A stretch of 64,000 nucleotides of DNA from Rhipicephalus microplus (taxonomy: Eukaryota; Arthropoda; Arachnida; Ixodida; Ixodidae). The position numbers and the translations under genes were made by a program. Positions within the stretch are counted from its first letter, which is position 1. Each line of letters opens with the position of its first letter. Where the stretch lies: the NCBI RefSeq assembly GCF_043290135.1, contig NC_134710.1, positions 8,386,821 to 8,450,820 of the forward strand, given 5' to 3'. Positions 45,449-57,626 of the stretch are shown here, piece after piece. The notes beneath the pieces were generated by a model, which saw nothing but the letters and a program-made list of their open reading frames with translations, was not told where the DNA came from and did no database searches.

Positions 45449-46697
45449 GCCTTGCTTACATGCAGATAAGAAAACAGTTATGTGGTATTACCAATGGATA
45501 AACTGGGAGGTCTTTCTGTGTTTTGAGTTTCACCATACGTGTTCAGCAACATCTTCGTTTAGTGTGTTTAGACTTTTGATAGTGACTGGTTATATTAACC
45601 AAGGTACTGTGGATGATGCTGCTATTGTATAATTAAATTCAATCAAGCACTTCTTGTGTCATATAACTGCAGTGTCCGGCCAGCACAGTACATTGCTCCC
45701 AAAAGCTGTCTCAATTACAATAGTCGCAAAGCAAAGTTAAAAGAACTTGCAAACCTAAAATAATCCTGAACGTTTGTCAAGCCAGAACACACTAAAACAG
45801 GTGCTATATGCTACACTACCACTTGACTATTGCATCTGTACTTCACTATCGCATTTGTAGCTTGTCGTTCCTTGTTTCTTTGTATCTGATCTTCAGGTGC
45901 AATTTTTTTAATGATTATTCCAGAGTATCGGCCCAGTCTCTGCATTAACGATATTTGTGCCCTGGCTAATAATGCGGTTTGTGTTAAGTCGTAGCAGATG
46001 ACATGGTTCAACTCTACACTCTTTAAGCGTCTGCACATGCACGAGCTGCTGCCGGTGCACGATTGCAGCGCTAGTCGCATCACGATGCGAGGTGCTCCGA
46101 GATATCCCCCAATAGCGAAATGGCCTAATATTCTATAGAACCCCAAGCATTCAGAAAATTGCACATTATGCACCTTGGTGTCGTCCATACGAGAGGGGCA
46201 CTTTTGGTGTAACAACAATGCACTGCAATTAGAAGCATATCCAGCAGAATAGGTCTTGCTTGTCATCAGAGGCAGAATATACGATTCTTTTGAAAGCTTG
46301 CAGTAGTATTTTTTTGAACACCAAGCCTCTGTGAGGCCACGTGGCCTTTAGCTCTTGCGCCACTTTCTGAAAAATAAAAGATAATAAACTCTGTAAAACT
46401 TAAATAAGTGTAAAAAAACAATAGTTGTATTGCCTATGCAATAGCTACACGTTCTGGGTGCTACATGGCCAATAGCAATTCACTTGCATAATGGTTCTGC
46501 CTTGATTAAAAAATTTGTATATTGTGCTTCATATGAGAGAAAACTGTACTTCAGCATCAATCGTATACTCTGCCTCTGATGACCTATTTTGTATCACCTC
46601 CCTTTCACGAAGTACTAGGGCTCAAGTGCTGCTTAGGCCCCAAACTTTTCATGAAGACAAAACAAACTTTACGCAATCGGGAAAAAAATCAAAAAAT
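45449..46697. other. Region between the two Harbinger genes, no recognised gene
   Basis: A 151-codon minus-strand frame (45811-46266) has no recognisable domain. I searched both strands by eye for the missing DEAF-type transposase exon and did not see it. Confidence 0.4.
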
Positions 46698-46726
46698 TTT
46701 ATTTACAATACTTCTGGCAACACTCA

Positions 46727-49700
46727 TTACTGTTGGCTTGCTTCAGCCGGCCCTTGGATCGTCAACAATACAGTCGGCACTTGTCCTACTTCATAGTGCA
46801 TTAGCACTTCAAGTAGGTGCATTTTGCATTGCCCCCTCAGGTGTTCAGGCACCTTGTCCATGTGCTCCGCCAGCGAAAGTAAAAATTGCTCTGTTCTGTT
46901 TTCTTTCTCGTTTTTCTATTCCTCATCAACTTTATCCAGCAAGCTGGCTGCTTGTTTTCTTTTGTTTGTTTTCTTTGTGTTGTGCGTCACGTGTGACATA
47001 GTGGGATGGGCGTTAAAGAGGTAGACAGGACAGGTGTTGAGGTGGACGGTTGTGTGGAAAGGGTGGAAAGAAGGGGAGCAGAAATAGGTCGAAAGAAAAA
47101 GTTACTGTTATCTAAAGTGGGAGAAGCGGGTATGGTGTGGTCTGGTGTGTCAGAGCAATAATTACTTTCGCTCTGAGCACTGGCACACCGAGGGGGCAGC
47201 ATTGATGCAAACACCACTGCTGCATTGTCGGTGGCATCTCCGCTCTCTTCGTCCAGGTTACTGCTTGTTCTATGAGAAAAACAAGCAGCTACATAATTAG
47301 TGCCATGAAGAATACAGCAGTAACAAATAGATTTCTTTGAATGCATGTACTAGCTACTATGCATTATTGCACCGAAAATAAGCATCTAGCTGCTCTAGCA
47401 ATCTCTATGTTGCCAGTCTGAGATAGTTGGGGTTACATTACGATTTTGCGTAATGGAGAATGTGTACTTGATGTAAAAATAACAACCTGCAAATTAACAA
47501 TATTAAGACCAAATTTGTCGTCTTTTCCTCATATCAGCATTGTCTCTACAGCATTTGTAGGTCTGGAACTTGATCACCATCTACATCTCTCCAACATGAA
47601 AAAGAAAATGGCCTAAAGTGTACACACTCTCAACAAAGCTCAACTGCATTTCTTCTTCTCTACTCTCATATCACTATTATGCTTTTGTTCATTCCCTTCT
47701 TAGCTACAACATTGAACAGTGGGGGCAACATGTACAATAGCCACCTTACAAGCGCAGAAGGTACCATTTCAGCCGATGTCTAGAGCACCTCCTGTATATT
47801 CTTACTATTTACTTATTCCTTTGTTTGATTTGAAATAAATGATTATAGTGACTACTAGCAGCAGTAGCAGTCATCACTGGTGGCGTTGCCGAAACACAGA
47901 CCTCTTCTGCTTTCACAGGGGGGGCAAGGGCTCAAGTTTCGCCACTCATCTCTATGCTGGCATGCTCCGTCGAAGTGGATGGATGGATTGATGTGGCTCT
48001 ACCCTTTAGGTCGGGCGGCAGCTAACGCCACCTAGCCGTAATACTTAGTGAACAAACAACTACATTTATCTTTTTGTCCCTCCAAATAGTGAAGTATAGG
48101 GCTGGTACTTTGCAGTGAATGGCTTAATTTTCACTCGTGCCTTGACTTTAGCCACCAATCAGATAACCTCCTTCTAGTTAATTCTACCCGCTTAAAGTCT
48201 ATTTTGCCCTCCCTGTCTCTAAACCCCAGTGCTTTGAAAAACTCTGCGCCATTATCCTGAACTATAGATTGAAGCCCTTCACAGAACATTATCAAGTGTT
48301 CGGCAGTTTCCTCCTTCTCTCCGCATGCACTGCATACCATGTCTACCCCTTCGTATTTGGCCCGATATGTCTTGGTTCGCAATACTCCTGTCTTGGCCTC
48401 AAACAGTAGAGAACTATTCCGAGTATTATCATAGATCCATTCCTTTGCAATTTTGTGCTTAAAAGTTCGATAGATCTCTAGTGCGGACTTCTTAATCATG
48501 CCAATTCTCCACATGTCAGTCTCTGTTTCCTTCACCTTCTTCTTAACCGATGGTTCTTTTTTGTGTGGCCCCCTGCTCTTTTCTAAGTATTTACCAGTCA
48601 ATTTTCTAATTTGCTTCCACCATTTTGTATCGACATCCTTCATGTACAAGTAGCTGAAAACCTTCCTAGCCCAACGCTCCTTCCCCATTTCTCTCAATCG
48701 CTTCTAGTGTGCAGGCCCGAAAGCACCACCTTCCTAATTGCTATTATGCTGCAAACTGTGGTAACAATCTAAACATGAAGAAATCGATTCCACAAGTGAA
48801 ATTCTACCGATTTCCAAATGAATGACAATATCAGATGAATGGTATATGAGGGGAACTTGTTGCTAGTTAGTGAAAATTTAGTTGCAAATTAGTTGAAATA
48901 GTTATACGAAAATACTTCCAAGAAGTGCACCTAATTCTAAGTACATGAGCCTCACTGATACACTTCAAGTGATAATCAGTCCAATGTTGTGTCCTTTTTT
49001 TTTTTTGTATGTGTCAGTGACACTGTAGCCACAACGAAGGGAGCAGTTTGGGTGTCAGGTGTTTCCGCTCAAAGTAAAACATTTTAAAGTGTCAGCTACT
49101 TTCAACGCTTCAACATTTGCTACAAACCACAAACAAAGCTTTGACTTACGGACGTGGCTCGGTGACGTCCTTCAAGAAGAGGAGGAGGTCGAAGAATTTC
49201 CATTTTGGCGCTGCCTCCACCGCCCCGGCTCCGCTCTTTTTCTTCTGCTCTCGTAGTTTCCTGGAGAAGGTGTCCCTTAAATTGTGCCATCTATTATATG
49301 CAAGCTTCACATTTTCTAGAAAGGAAAAGGTAACAAAAACACATTATGCACTATTTCTCCAAACATTTTAAATGAAATATTGGTGACACAAACTGAGAAG
49401 CAAGAAAAAAGAACTCTGAAGGCAAGATGACATGTGACATTCCACGCTTTTTACTGATTGTTCCATCAATGCTTTCGAATTTGCCACTCAGATATCTCAT
49501 AATACTATGCACCAAATCGGCCAACACAATTGCAATTATAATGCTTGCAATGACAAAGTGGGCAATTGTTCACAGTCGAAAAATGTTTCCATGTTTAACC
49601 TTTCAATGCCACAAACATTGCACGAGCTGTGTACTGTGTAACAATTTCGTACTATATGTACATAACTGATGATTGATGTTAAGACAATTTGGTTGACATT

Positions 49701-50331
49701 AAGACTGCAGCAGCTATGTTAGATGACGCATGAAAAGTGTTTGCAAGACTTTCCGTTAGAAGTGTAAAAAGTGGCTTTCATGTGAGGCCCCTTTACTCGA
49801 GGCTACATAGCGGCTTGAGAGGCGCGGGCTCGTTTGCTCGCCACAACACTTCTATGGGGTCATAATATAAGCGCCGGCGTACATTACTTTATGAAAAGAA
49901 GTCATAGGCGCTCAAAATTTGTCATTACGTTCCGTTTCCAATCACTACGCAGTGTAACCCGATGGAATGTCACTTGCTAATTTGAAACAAGTAAACATAG
50001 CTTTCCAGATTTGCCGTACGTCACGTTTCAAGGTTCGCGCCGTGCGAGTCTAAAACTTATGTGTTTTAAACTTTATCTCACGTGAAAAGCTCAGCTGCGT
50101 GCGCAGTTCACACTACAAAAAAGCGCCCGAAAGAAAAAAATATTTGACAATGAAGTACATGTACATACCATCTGTCAAAGCAAGGCATAGCGTGCCGACG
50201 ACTCGTCTGCAGGCATCCGCACGTGCGTCTACATTTCTGTACGTTGCCGAGCGCTGATTCCACAGTGCCGGCTCCTGCCGCACAAGTGAAATTAATAGTT
50301 CAGTGGAAAATCGGGCCGCTTCTGAACTCAT
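46727..50331 (-). pseudogene. MADF-BESS DNA-binding protein, three exons, Harbinger partner gene
   Basis: Exon 1 (50331-50169) starts at an ATG and holds the MADF beginning (FSTELLISLVRQEPALW, RNVDARADACRRVV). Exon 2 (49315-49150) completes MADF (KLAYNRWHNLRDTFSRKL, PKWKFFDLLLFLKDV). Exon 3 (47269-46727) is Ser/Thr/Pro-rich and later reads a BESS-like motif (FLLSLAEHMDKVPEHL, then MHLLEVL). Exons 1-2 and 2-3 join in phase at GT-AG sites. In exon 3 the frame shifts between about 47,000 and 47,045, and a TAG lies at 46916-46918, so the BESS part is cut off unless there is an unseen intron. An AATAAA (minus) lies at 46698-46703. MADF binds DNA and BESS mediates protein contacts; a role in guiding the transposase to the ends is inferred from related elements. 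Confidence 0.82.
47978..48710 (-). pseudogene. Non-LTR retrotransposon C-terminus, 5'-truncated
   Basis: About 188 codons on the minus strand end at 48,131. A Lys-rich region is followed by FEAKTGVLRTKTYRAKYEG, a Cys/His motif (CSACGEKEETAEHLIMFC) and RVELTRRRLSDWW. This C-terminal pattern is very common in tick non-LTR elements (recall). The tail ends in (TGGA)n at 47,978. It lies in intron 2 of the MADF gene, opposite no exon. Confidence 0.65.
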
Positions 50332-50599
50332 GGCTTTGTTGAAATTGCCGGCACCGATGTAGCTACCTTGTCAGCACAAAAATTTGGCAATATGGCAGCT
50401 CCACTAGTTGGTTCACCTGCTTCGTGGCACGTCATCGTGATGTTTCCTTCTTCGCGCTGTGATTGGCTGCTGCAATGCGGCGGTGCAACGCTGCGACAAA
50501 AATATCTGGCCGGTTTGATGCTCGCCGCACCGGATATGCGGCGGTGCGACGCGAGGATACGTCACGAAACGTCACCACTCCGGCAGTCGCATCGTCGCA

Positions 50600-50643
50600 C
50601 CGCACGCCGAATCGCAGAGAAAATAGAACGTCTGTCTCGCGCT
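50600..50643 (-). repeat. Right terminal inverted repeat of the Harbinger element
   Basis: Reverse complement begins AGCGCGAGACAGACGTTCTA. GC-rich TGCGACG-type subterminal repeats extend to about 50,470. Confidence 0.9.
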
Positions 50644-50677
50644 TAAGACGAAACATGCAGCACATCCTCAAAACAAA
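50644..50677 (+). pseudogene. Tail of the same Gypsy integrase, right of the Harbinger insertion
   Basis: After one TAA copy is dropped, the codons here continue the integrase frame from 37,677 (RRNMQHILKTN), as expected for an interrupted gene. Confidence 0.75.
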
Positions 50678-50764
50678 TGTTGTTGTTTGGTTTGTACCAA
50701 CCGCATTTGCTGTGTTCCTTCACTCAAAGAGCGTGGCGCTCGCTCGCCATATCGAGACCCCACA
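50678..50764 (+). repeat. Candidate short LTR
   Basis: Starts TGTTGTTG and ends CCCCACA, directly after the Gypsy integrase tail and one base before a primer-binding site. At 87 bp it is short and may be partial. Confidence 0.45.
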
Positions 50765-50765
50765 C

Positions 50766-50783
50766 TGGCGCCCAACATGGGGC
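50766..50783 (+). promoter_or_regulatory. Primer-binding site (TGGCGCCCAACATGGGGC)
   Basis: A TGG start followed by the CGCCCAAC-type sequence common in LTR elements. Its position right after an LTR-like end indicates the 5' part of a plus-strand element. Confidence 0.6.
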
Positions 50784-51480
50784 TCTTGGAGCATCGGACA
50801 GTTTTCGCGGTTCGGTACGAGCTTTTGTTAGAGCCGGGATAGAGTAGGCCTAAAGGGGACTTCTTATTGCTAACGTCGGCGGTGTGCTTTGTTAATAGCG
50901 AGGAGATTGGTTTTGTGACGTGTTTGCACTTGTTGGCACGTTGAGTTTTTTTTTTCTGGTCGCAAGTGTTTTTTGTTGTTGTTAGTTTTTAAAGAACGTT
51001 GTTCAGTTGGGACGATAGCCATGCGGTCTACATCCTGGGGTGAGCAAAGCTTAGAGCACGTGGATTGTAGGCCCGACCCGAAGCGAGTGAGTACTGAAGC
51101 CTCGTGGGTAGTCCGATCTTCTGTAAATAGCTTCTTCTATCTCTTTGGGCTCAGGGAGCCGGGCGTCGTTGCTGTCTGGTATTGCGGCTCGACGCCGGGG
51201 CGTTGTAACACCGTTCGGTACGGTGGACGCCGATCAAAGTGGACGTCTCCTCACGGCTGCCTCTTCTGCATCTAGGCTGCGTGGATGCCGGTTGTTGCCG
51301 CGCGACTCATTAGGCCTAAGGCTCTGCACAGTCGCACGTAGCACAACCAGGAAGATCCTGGCGTCGAAGTGTAGCACTCTGCTTCCCTCACTTTTTTTTT
51401 ATCTTGCGATGCACGAGTTAGCAAAAAGTGATTTTTGTTTTATTTTGATGGACGTCTCGGCCGCCGCCGATATATTAGCT
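50784..51480 (+). other. Leader-like region after the primer-binding site
   Basis: GC-rich, with a possible ATG at 51,021, but no Gag motif could be read. The element seems truncated before its gag. Confidence 0.35.
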
Positions 51481-52990
51481 AGCAGTACTGACCATCGTAC
51501 CACGTGGGCGAAAGGCCCGAAGCTCTCTTCCCTAGGCCCTGCTCCATTTTTTTTCCGAGTGTTTTGTAATGTACGCAGCTAAAGTGTTGTAATCCACGGC
51601 TGGCTGTCTTCTGCACATCGTCAGCGCCGCTGGCCAGGAATGCGGTCGTGAGGTTGGGCGATGGAGATGCCTGGGACCTGCGCAAGTGCCTGCAGTCCAG
51701 CGCCCTCGTGAGTGCTGGTCGCAACCGGAAGACGTGTTGGCGCTACCCAGTAAACCATGTAATGCCCAGTACACGTTCGTCATAAAATGATTGTATATTT
51801 TCGCCTCATTTGTTTTTTTTTGGCCGAAAATTTTAAAATTACGCATTACGCTTAATGAGACATGCGTACTTAATCATCTTGGGTATCGAACCTGGTATTG
51901 CAAAATGTCCATTTGAAACAGTGCGTTCCTAAATGCCACAGCCTTAAATTAGTCATTATACGCCACTGTAGCGCGTAATAACAAACTAGCAGCTGGCAAC
52001 CACTGATCATTCTGAATAGTCAAGTAGCCAAGCTGGTAGGTGTTCTGTGGCCAAGCCATTCCAAGCCAACTGACTGTCAAAATGGGGTCTGTCAGGAAAG
52101 GTGCTGTGTACTAGCGAAAGTTCGTGTCCTTTGTTGTTTGTGAGCATGGTTGAAAGTGAGATATGTGTGAGAGTTTAAGTCGTAGGTGACGACAGGAGGT
52201 GAATTGCCGTGTTGATCGTGCACTGAGCTGCTCAACGTTCAGACTGATCATGGATGTATTGTCATCGGCCGACCGCGGCGAGGTGTGGTACGAAGCAGCC
52301 TGGAGCACCAGCGAATCGCGATCAATTGTGCTTCGAAGCAGCCTGGTCCCAACGTGAAAGGATCGATTTCTGCATCTGACACATGGCCCGACCTCGGGCA
52401 AGTCAAGTCAAAGCCCATGTAGAGTGTACTGATAGGCTGTCATAGCGGAGACTCTAACACTAGTGAGTGCATTGGGCATGATACACGTGGTGATGAGGAC
52501 ACTGTGTCAAACTTTTGAGGAAGGGTACAAATGTGGTTGATTGAGCTGTGTTGACTGCCTTGATACTTTTTTGCAGACTATACGTGGACTCGAACGCCTG
52601 ACAAAGCTGTAAGTTGTGATTAATTACTGTTAAATAAATTTCAGTCAACAAGCTTTGTTTGTTTTGTCACCTCTCTTGATTGATACAGTATATATACACA
52701 AGACCTCGCAGGTGTTTTTCTTTTGATGTATGGAAATATCATGAAAACAAGTAAATCCTAAGTAGTATCGCTGCCCACAGTATAGAACCGGCCACGCAAT
52801 CATTGTTCCAAAAAGATACTGAAAAAGTCCTGAAGTGTTGTTTTGAGGATGTACTGAGGTTATGTGTATGGACAAGGGGACGAGATTAGTGCCATTCTAG
52901 TACCTTAAGAAGACATTCTGAGGGCGTCATAATATTGTGCTCACGGAAGCATACTGAGGACGTCCTGAGGTCGTGTTTGTGTTGTCTGGA
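51481..52990. other. Intergenic, no recognised gene
   Basis: Motif-free short frames. GAAGCAGCCTGG occurs twice at 52,280-52,345, and CTGAGG(A/T)CGTC-type words recur at 52,850-52,975, suggesting an old repeat. Confidence 0.4.
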
Positions 52991-52994
52991 AAGG

Positions 52995-54972
52995 ATCACG
53001 GCCAAAGAGAAGATAGATAAAATGGTGAGTAGCCGGAAGTTTCATGACTGTGGACGGGTTGTAGGCGAAGGTTACGAACGGAAGGGCAGTATCTCGATCG
53101 GTGTGGTCGTCAGAAACATACATAGCAAGCATGTCTGTCAGTGTGCGGTTGAGGCGCTCAGTAAGTCCGTTGGTCTGAGGATGGTAAAAAGTCGTAAAGT
53201 TGTGCCGCATAACACAGGATCTAAGGAGGTCATCAACCACACGAGACAGGAAGCAGCGGCCACGGTCCATGAGTAGGTGAGAAGGAGCGCCATGCTGAAG
53301 GATGATGTCATAGAGTAGGAAATCTGCGACGTCCGTTGCTTAGCTGGTCGGTAGCGCTCGAGTAATTGCATACCGAGTGGCATAATCCGTAGCTACTGCT
53401 ATCCATTTGTTTCCCGTTGCCGATGTTGGGAAAGGACCTAACAAATCCAAACCCACAAGATGAAACGGCTTGGCTGGGACTTCAATAGGTTGAAGGTGAT
53501 CGGCAGGGAGAGACGTAGGCTTCTTCCGACGCTGGCACAGGTCACACGCTGCAACGTAGCCGCCAACGGAACGATAAAGGCCCTTCCAAAATACCCGTCG
53601 GCGGACGCGATCATAGGTTCTGGAGACACCTAAATGTTCGGCAGTAGGGGCGTTGTGAAGTTCTTGCAAAATGTCCTTGCGCAGATGACGTAGGTCGACG
53701 AGCAAAAGTTCCGCGCCATCGGGCTGTAAGTTGCGGCGGTAAAAAACGTCTTGAAGAAAAAATAGGCTTAGTGAAGGGTCTTTATGGCCGGATTGAAGAC
53801 GGTCAATCATCGATAGCAGCGATGCATCTCGGTGTTGTTCGTCGGCTATTTGCAGGAAATCTGTAATGGCTAGGATGTTGACATCAGCTTCTAACTCAGA
53901 GGAGTCAGGTGGATCAACAGGGTGTCGAGATAAGCAGTTGGCATCGCTGTGAAGCTTGCCAGACTTATACACTACAGAGAAAGTGTACTCCTGCAGTCGC
54001 AATGCCCATCGCCCGAGTCTTCCTGTGGGATCCTTCAGGGTTGACAGCCAGCAGAGCGCATGGTGGTCTGTGATGACTGCGAACGTGCGTCCATATAGGT
54101 ATGGTTGAAATTTTGCGATAGCCCAGATGAGAGCCAGGCACTCTCGCTCAGTAATTGAATAATTCCTTTCCGACTGAGAAAGTAGGCGGCTGGCGTATGC
54201 TATGACACGGTTTGTGCCGTTCTGCATTTGTGCGAGTATAGCCCCTATGCCATGGCCACTTGCGTCGGTGCGTAGCTCCGTTTAAGCGGCTGGGTCACAA
54301 TGAGCCAACACAGATGGAGATGTGAGCGCAGAAATCAACGACGAAAAGGAATGTTCTTGGTCTTCACGCCAGGAAAAAGCCACGTTCTTTTTGAGGAGAC
54401 CCGTGAGGGGCCAAGCAATTTCCGTGAAGTTGCTGGCAAAGCGGCGGAAATACGAATAGAGTACCAAGAAGCTGCAGACTTCTTGCGTGGAACGTGGGAC
54501 TAGAAATGCGCACCACACGGACTTTATCAGGGTCGGGTCGTACACCAACAGCGTCAACAAGGTGGCCAAGTAGCTTTATCTGACGGTGCCTAAAGGTGCA
54601 CTTAGACGCGTTAAGTTGGAGGCCAGCACAGTGAAAAACGACAAGGATGGCCGACAGACGTGGAAGATGGCTTTCGAAGGTTGGCGAGAAAACGATGACA
54701 TTGTCTAGATAGCACAGGCACGTCGACCATTTCAAACCACGAAGGAGGGAGTCCATCATGCGTTCAAAAGTTGCTGGCGCATTGCACAACCCAAAAGGCA
54801 TGACTTTAAATTGATAAAGCCCATCGGGTGTTATGAATGCCGTCTTCTCGCGGTCATCAACTGAAATTTGCCAGTATCCAGATCGTAGGTCCAGGGAAGA
54901 GAAATACTTGGCACCATGAAGGCAGTCAAGCACATCATCAATTTGAGGTAGAGGATACTTGAATTCTATACC
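52995..54972 (-). pseudogene. Second Ty3/Gypsy pol fragment (RT to integrase core)
   Basis: Minus strand: RT from KYPLPQIDDVLDCLHGAKYF to the connection domain, with YLDN in place of YLDD; RNase H (ITDHHALCWL); integrase finger (VAACDLCQRRKKP) and core (GLDLLGPFPT, HPQTNGLTERLNRTL). Shifts or stops occur near 54,500, 54,280 and 53,340. Both ends are cut: RT begins mid-domain at about 54,972 and integrase ends after FGRDP. No LTR was found. It is of similar lineage to the element at 21,817 and clearly dead. Confidence 0.88.
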
Positions 54973-56490
54973 CGTGACAATATGTATGTGTATAAACACC
55001 ACTGTTGACACAGCTAACATAAAATTGATGCTCAAAGAGCAGTGTATGAAGCAGGTTTGCAGAGTATAATCTGGACTTTGAAAAATTATCTCAACAACAT
55101 TACAAGTGCAATGACAGCAGTTCCAATAATGAGTATCACCACCATATGGGGTATTTAATCTAAACATTTTAAACATGCTGTTTATAAACCAATGAATTGC
55201 ACCAGCAGAGCATAATTATGAAAAAATTAGGTTCTATGATTGTGATGGTTACCAGACCTATTATATAAATGCACATTCTAAAGGGTGAAAAGCACGCAGA
55301 TTGTTTGATGTGTACACATTTATGCGTGCATGAATACAGCCCTGTTTGATTACATTATCCGTTCACAATGCAAGATTATGCACGAATTAGTAGTCTCTTT
55401 TACCATAATGTTTAATCTATTAATACAGAGTAGCCAGCCAGTCTGAGAACTGGCTAACTTCCCTGTCTTTCCTTCTTCCTATTTATGTGCAATTTGAACA
55501 TTAAAGCCACTTCGGTGCTTAACAATAAGTTATAAACTTTCATAATTAATCCAGACACTGCACGCAGGACAGAGACAAGAGAGTCTACAAACACAGTAAT
55601 GTCCCTCTCTTGTCCATGTCCTTCATTCTGTTTCAGGATTAATTACTAATAACCAAGCCCAAGCTACCCTTATACATTTTCAGTTGCTGCAACTGCTCAC
55701 CTTTCTATATGCAACAGGAATGCAAAACTGGCTGAGAATAACAGCAGCTGAAATGGTACTTCAGCTTTCAGCTACATATACAGCACTGCTTGCAGCTCGT
55801 ACAGAGGGCAACATGTTGGTCTGAACGCCAGAGTGTCAGGCTCTGCACTGCATGGCTCACATCCACACACAATACCAAGATTGATATAGGCCACATGCAA
55901 GTTGGGCAACCCCCAATGAAGAGTGTTTTTTGAGATGCGGATGCAACTCTTTTGGCTGTGAGAAGCCCTGCTTGAACTAGCTCAGAAAAACAAACAGCGG
56001 CGAATCGGCCTAGTTAGTTTCCTAATAATTTACGCTATGTGGCAAAATTTTTCTGTTAGCAGTGTTATCATTCCTGCAGCCTGTTGCAGACATATCTTAC
56101 AGAATGTTCTCCGTTCTGTTCTACTTATTACCAAGAGCACTTCTGACTGCTTTTAATGTCCAAAACACTTGATTCAGCCGCAGTGACAAATATACAAAAA
56201 ACGCAAGAAATGCACGTCGTTGGAACTACACGCATGACTACATGTGGCCTATATGCTCAGCTGCAGCCCTGAGCGCAACGCTCTGCCGTTTATACATGTG
56301 TACTACAAACAGTGTACATTAGTGAACATATTAGAGAAATCAAATTTTAAAAAATGACACATCACTGCTCAAAAGTGGTCACAAACACATATGTTTGACA
56401 AACACACATGTGCTTACGCACCGTCAATAGAGTCAAAATTTAACTTACAGAAAAGGTCTTTCACTTTCATGTCTTAAAGAGCTGAAGTGG
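54973..56490. other. Intergenic; one small fold-back
   Basis: No gene recognised. 55566-55583 and 55605-55622 form an imperfect hairpin (AGGACAGAGACAAGAGAG and its complement) with AAGCCCAAGCTACCC to the right, reminiscent of the Penelope fold-back ends at 14,588 and 32,621. Confidence 0.45.
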
Positions 56491-57240
56491 TAAAAGGTAA
56501 CAACGGTCTAAGGAAACAACGAGGACAAGCGTTAACTTCCAACTAAAATTTTATTACAAAGCAGCAAGAATATATACCTGTCACATGACATCACAATGAA
56601 ATCAATCAATGCATAAAAATAAAGACAAAGACGAGGTAGCAGTGAATTTACAGAAAAAAATCTTGCACCGGTGAGTTCAAGTAATCTAGTTATTTTTTTC
56701 TGTTAGTGCGACGGATGGCTTGCTGATGCAGCTTTGATTTTTTTTTTTATTGTAACTTTCACATCCATGTAACAAAAAACTTTGCAAACACTTGTTTGGT
56801 CCCACAGCCTAACTGGCTAGTAGAGGGACCACTTGTGTGACATACCTACATACTTGCGCAAGCGGTTACACAGCGACAAAGGACCTCAACCTGGATACAA
56901 TGTTTAAAACAGAAAAACGCAAAAACATATGATTGAACTATACAAAGAAACATAGCGCAGAACATGGCTACTTATAACACAGAATAATAATAGCACTAGA
57001 ATAATACTAATCATAATAATAATAATAAAATACTAAATGACTATGCAGACGTGTTATTTAGAAAGTTCGCATGAAGTGCATGCTTCATGGCCAATGGAAA
57101 ATTTCTAGCCTCTTTCACATCAGTCGGTATCGCATTCCATATGAGAGCGCCGTGAAATTCTATGAGCCTTCGACCGTAGGCATTTCTGGCTACTGGTAAA
57201 TTAAAACAGTGATTCGCTGCAGCTCTTGTACAGCGTGCGG

Positions 57241-57416
57241 GTAACGTAAAGGTGCTTAATGGGAATGGGTCATCACGTTTTATTATCCCATGCACTATAT
57301 CAGCAACACTAAACACGTGAACGTGCAGGTAATGTAAAGGTGCTTAATGGGAATGGGTCATCACGTTTTATTATCCCATGCACTATATCAGCAACACTAG
57401 ACACGTGAACAGAGTC
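57241..57416. repeat. 88 bp tandem duplication within element A
   Basis: GTAA(C/T)GTAAAGGTGCTTAA starts at 57,241 and again at 57,329. The copies differ at a few sites. 88 is not a multiple of three, so the RT C-terminus is frame-shifted. Confidence 0.85.
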
Positions 57417-57626
57417 CAGTGGAAGTACACACATAATTTGAAACAGTGGTTTTGCAGTATCCATCCTGTTTGAGTGTGTAATAATCTGGACTGCCCTCTT
57501 TTGCAGGCGGCTAATACATTTCAAATGAGTTTTATATGTACTGCCCCACGATGCTATACAGTAGCTCAAGTGACTGTGCACGAATGCAAAATATAGGATG
57601 CGCAAAATTGATGCGCCAAAACATTC

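Noticed and set aside
45811..46266. 151-codon minus-strand frame between the Harbinger genes
   Set aside because: No domain, no splice context, lies between two convergent genes; kept only as an unexplained frame.
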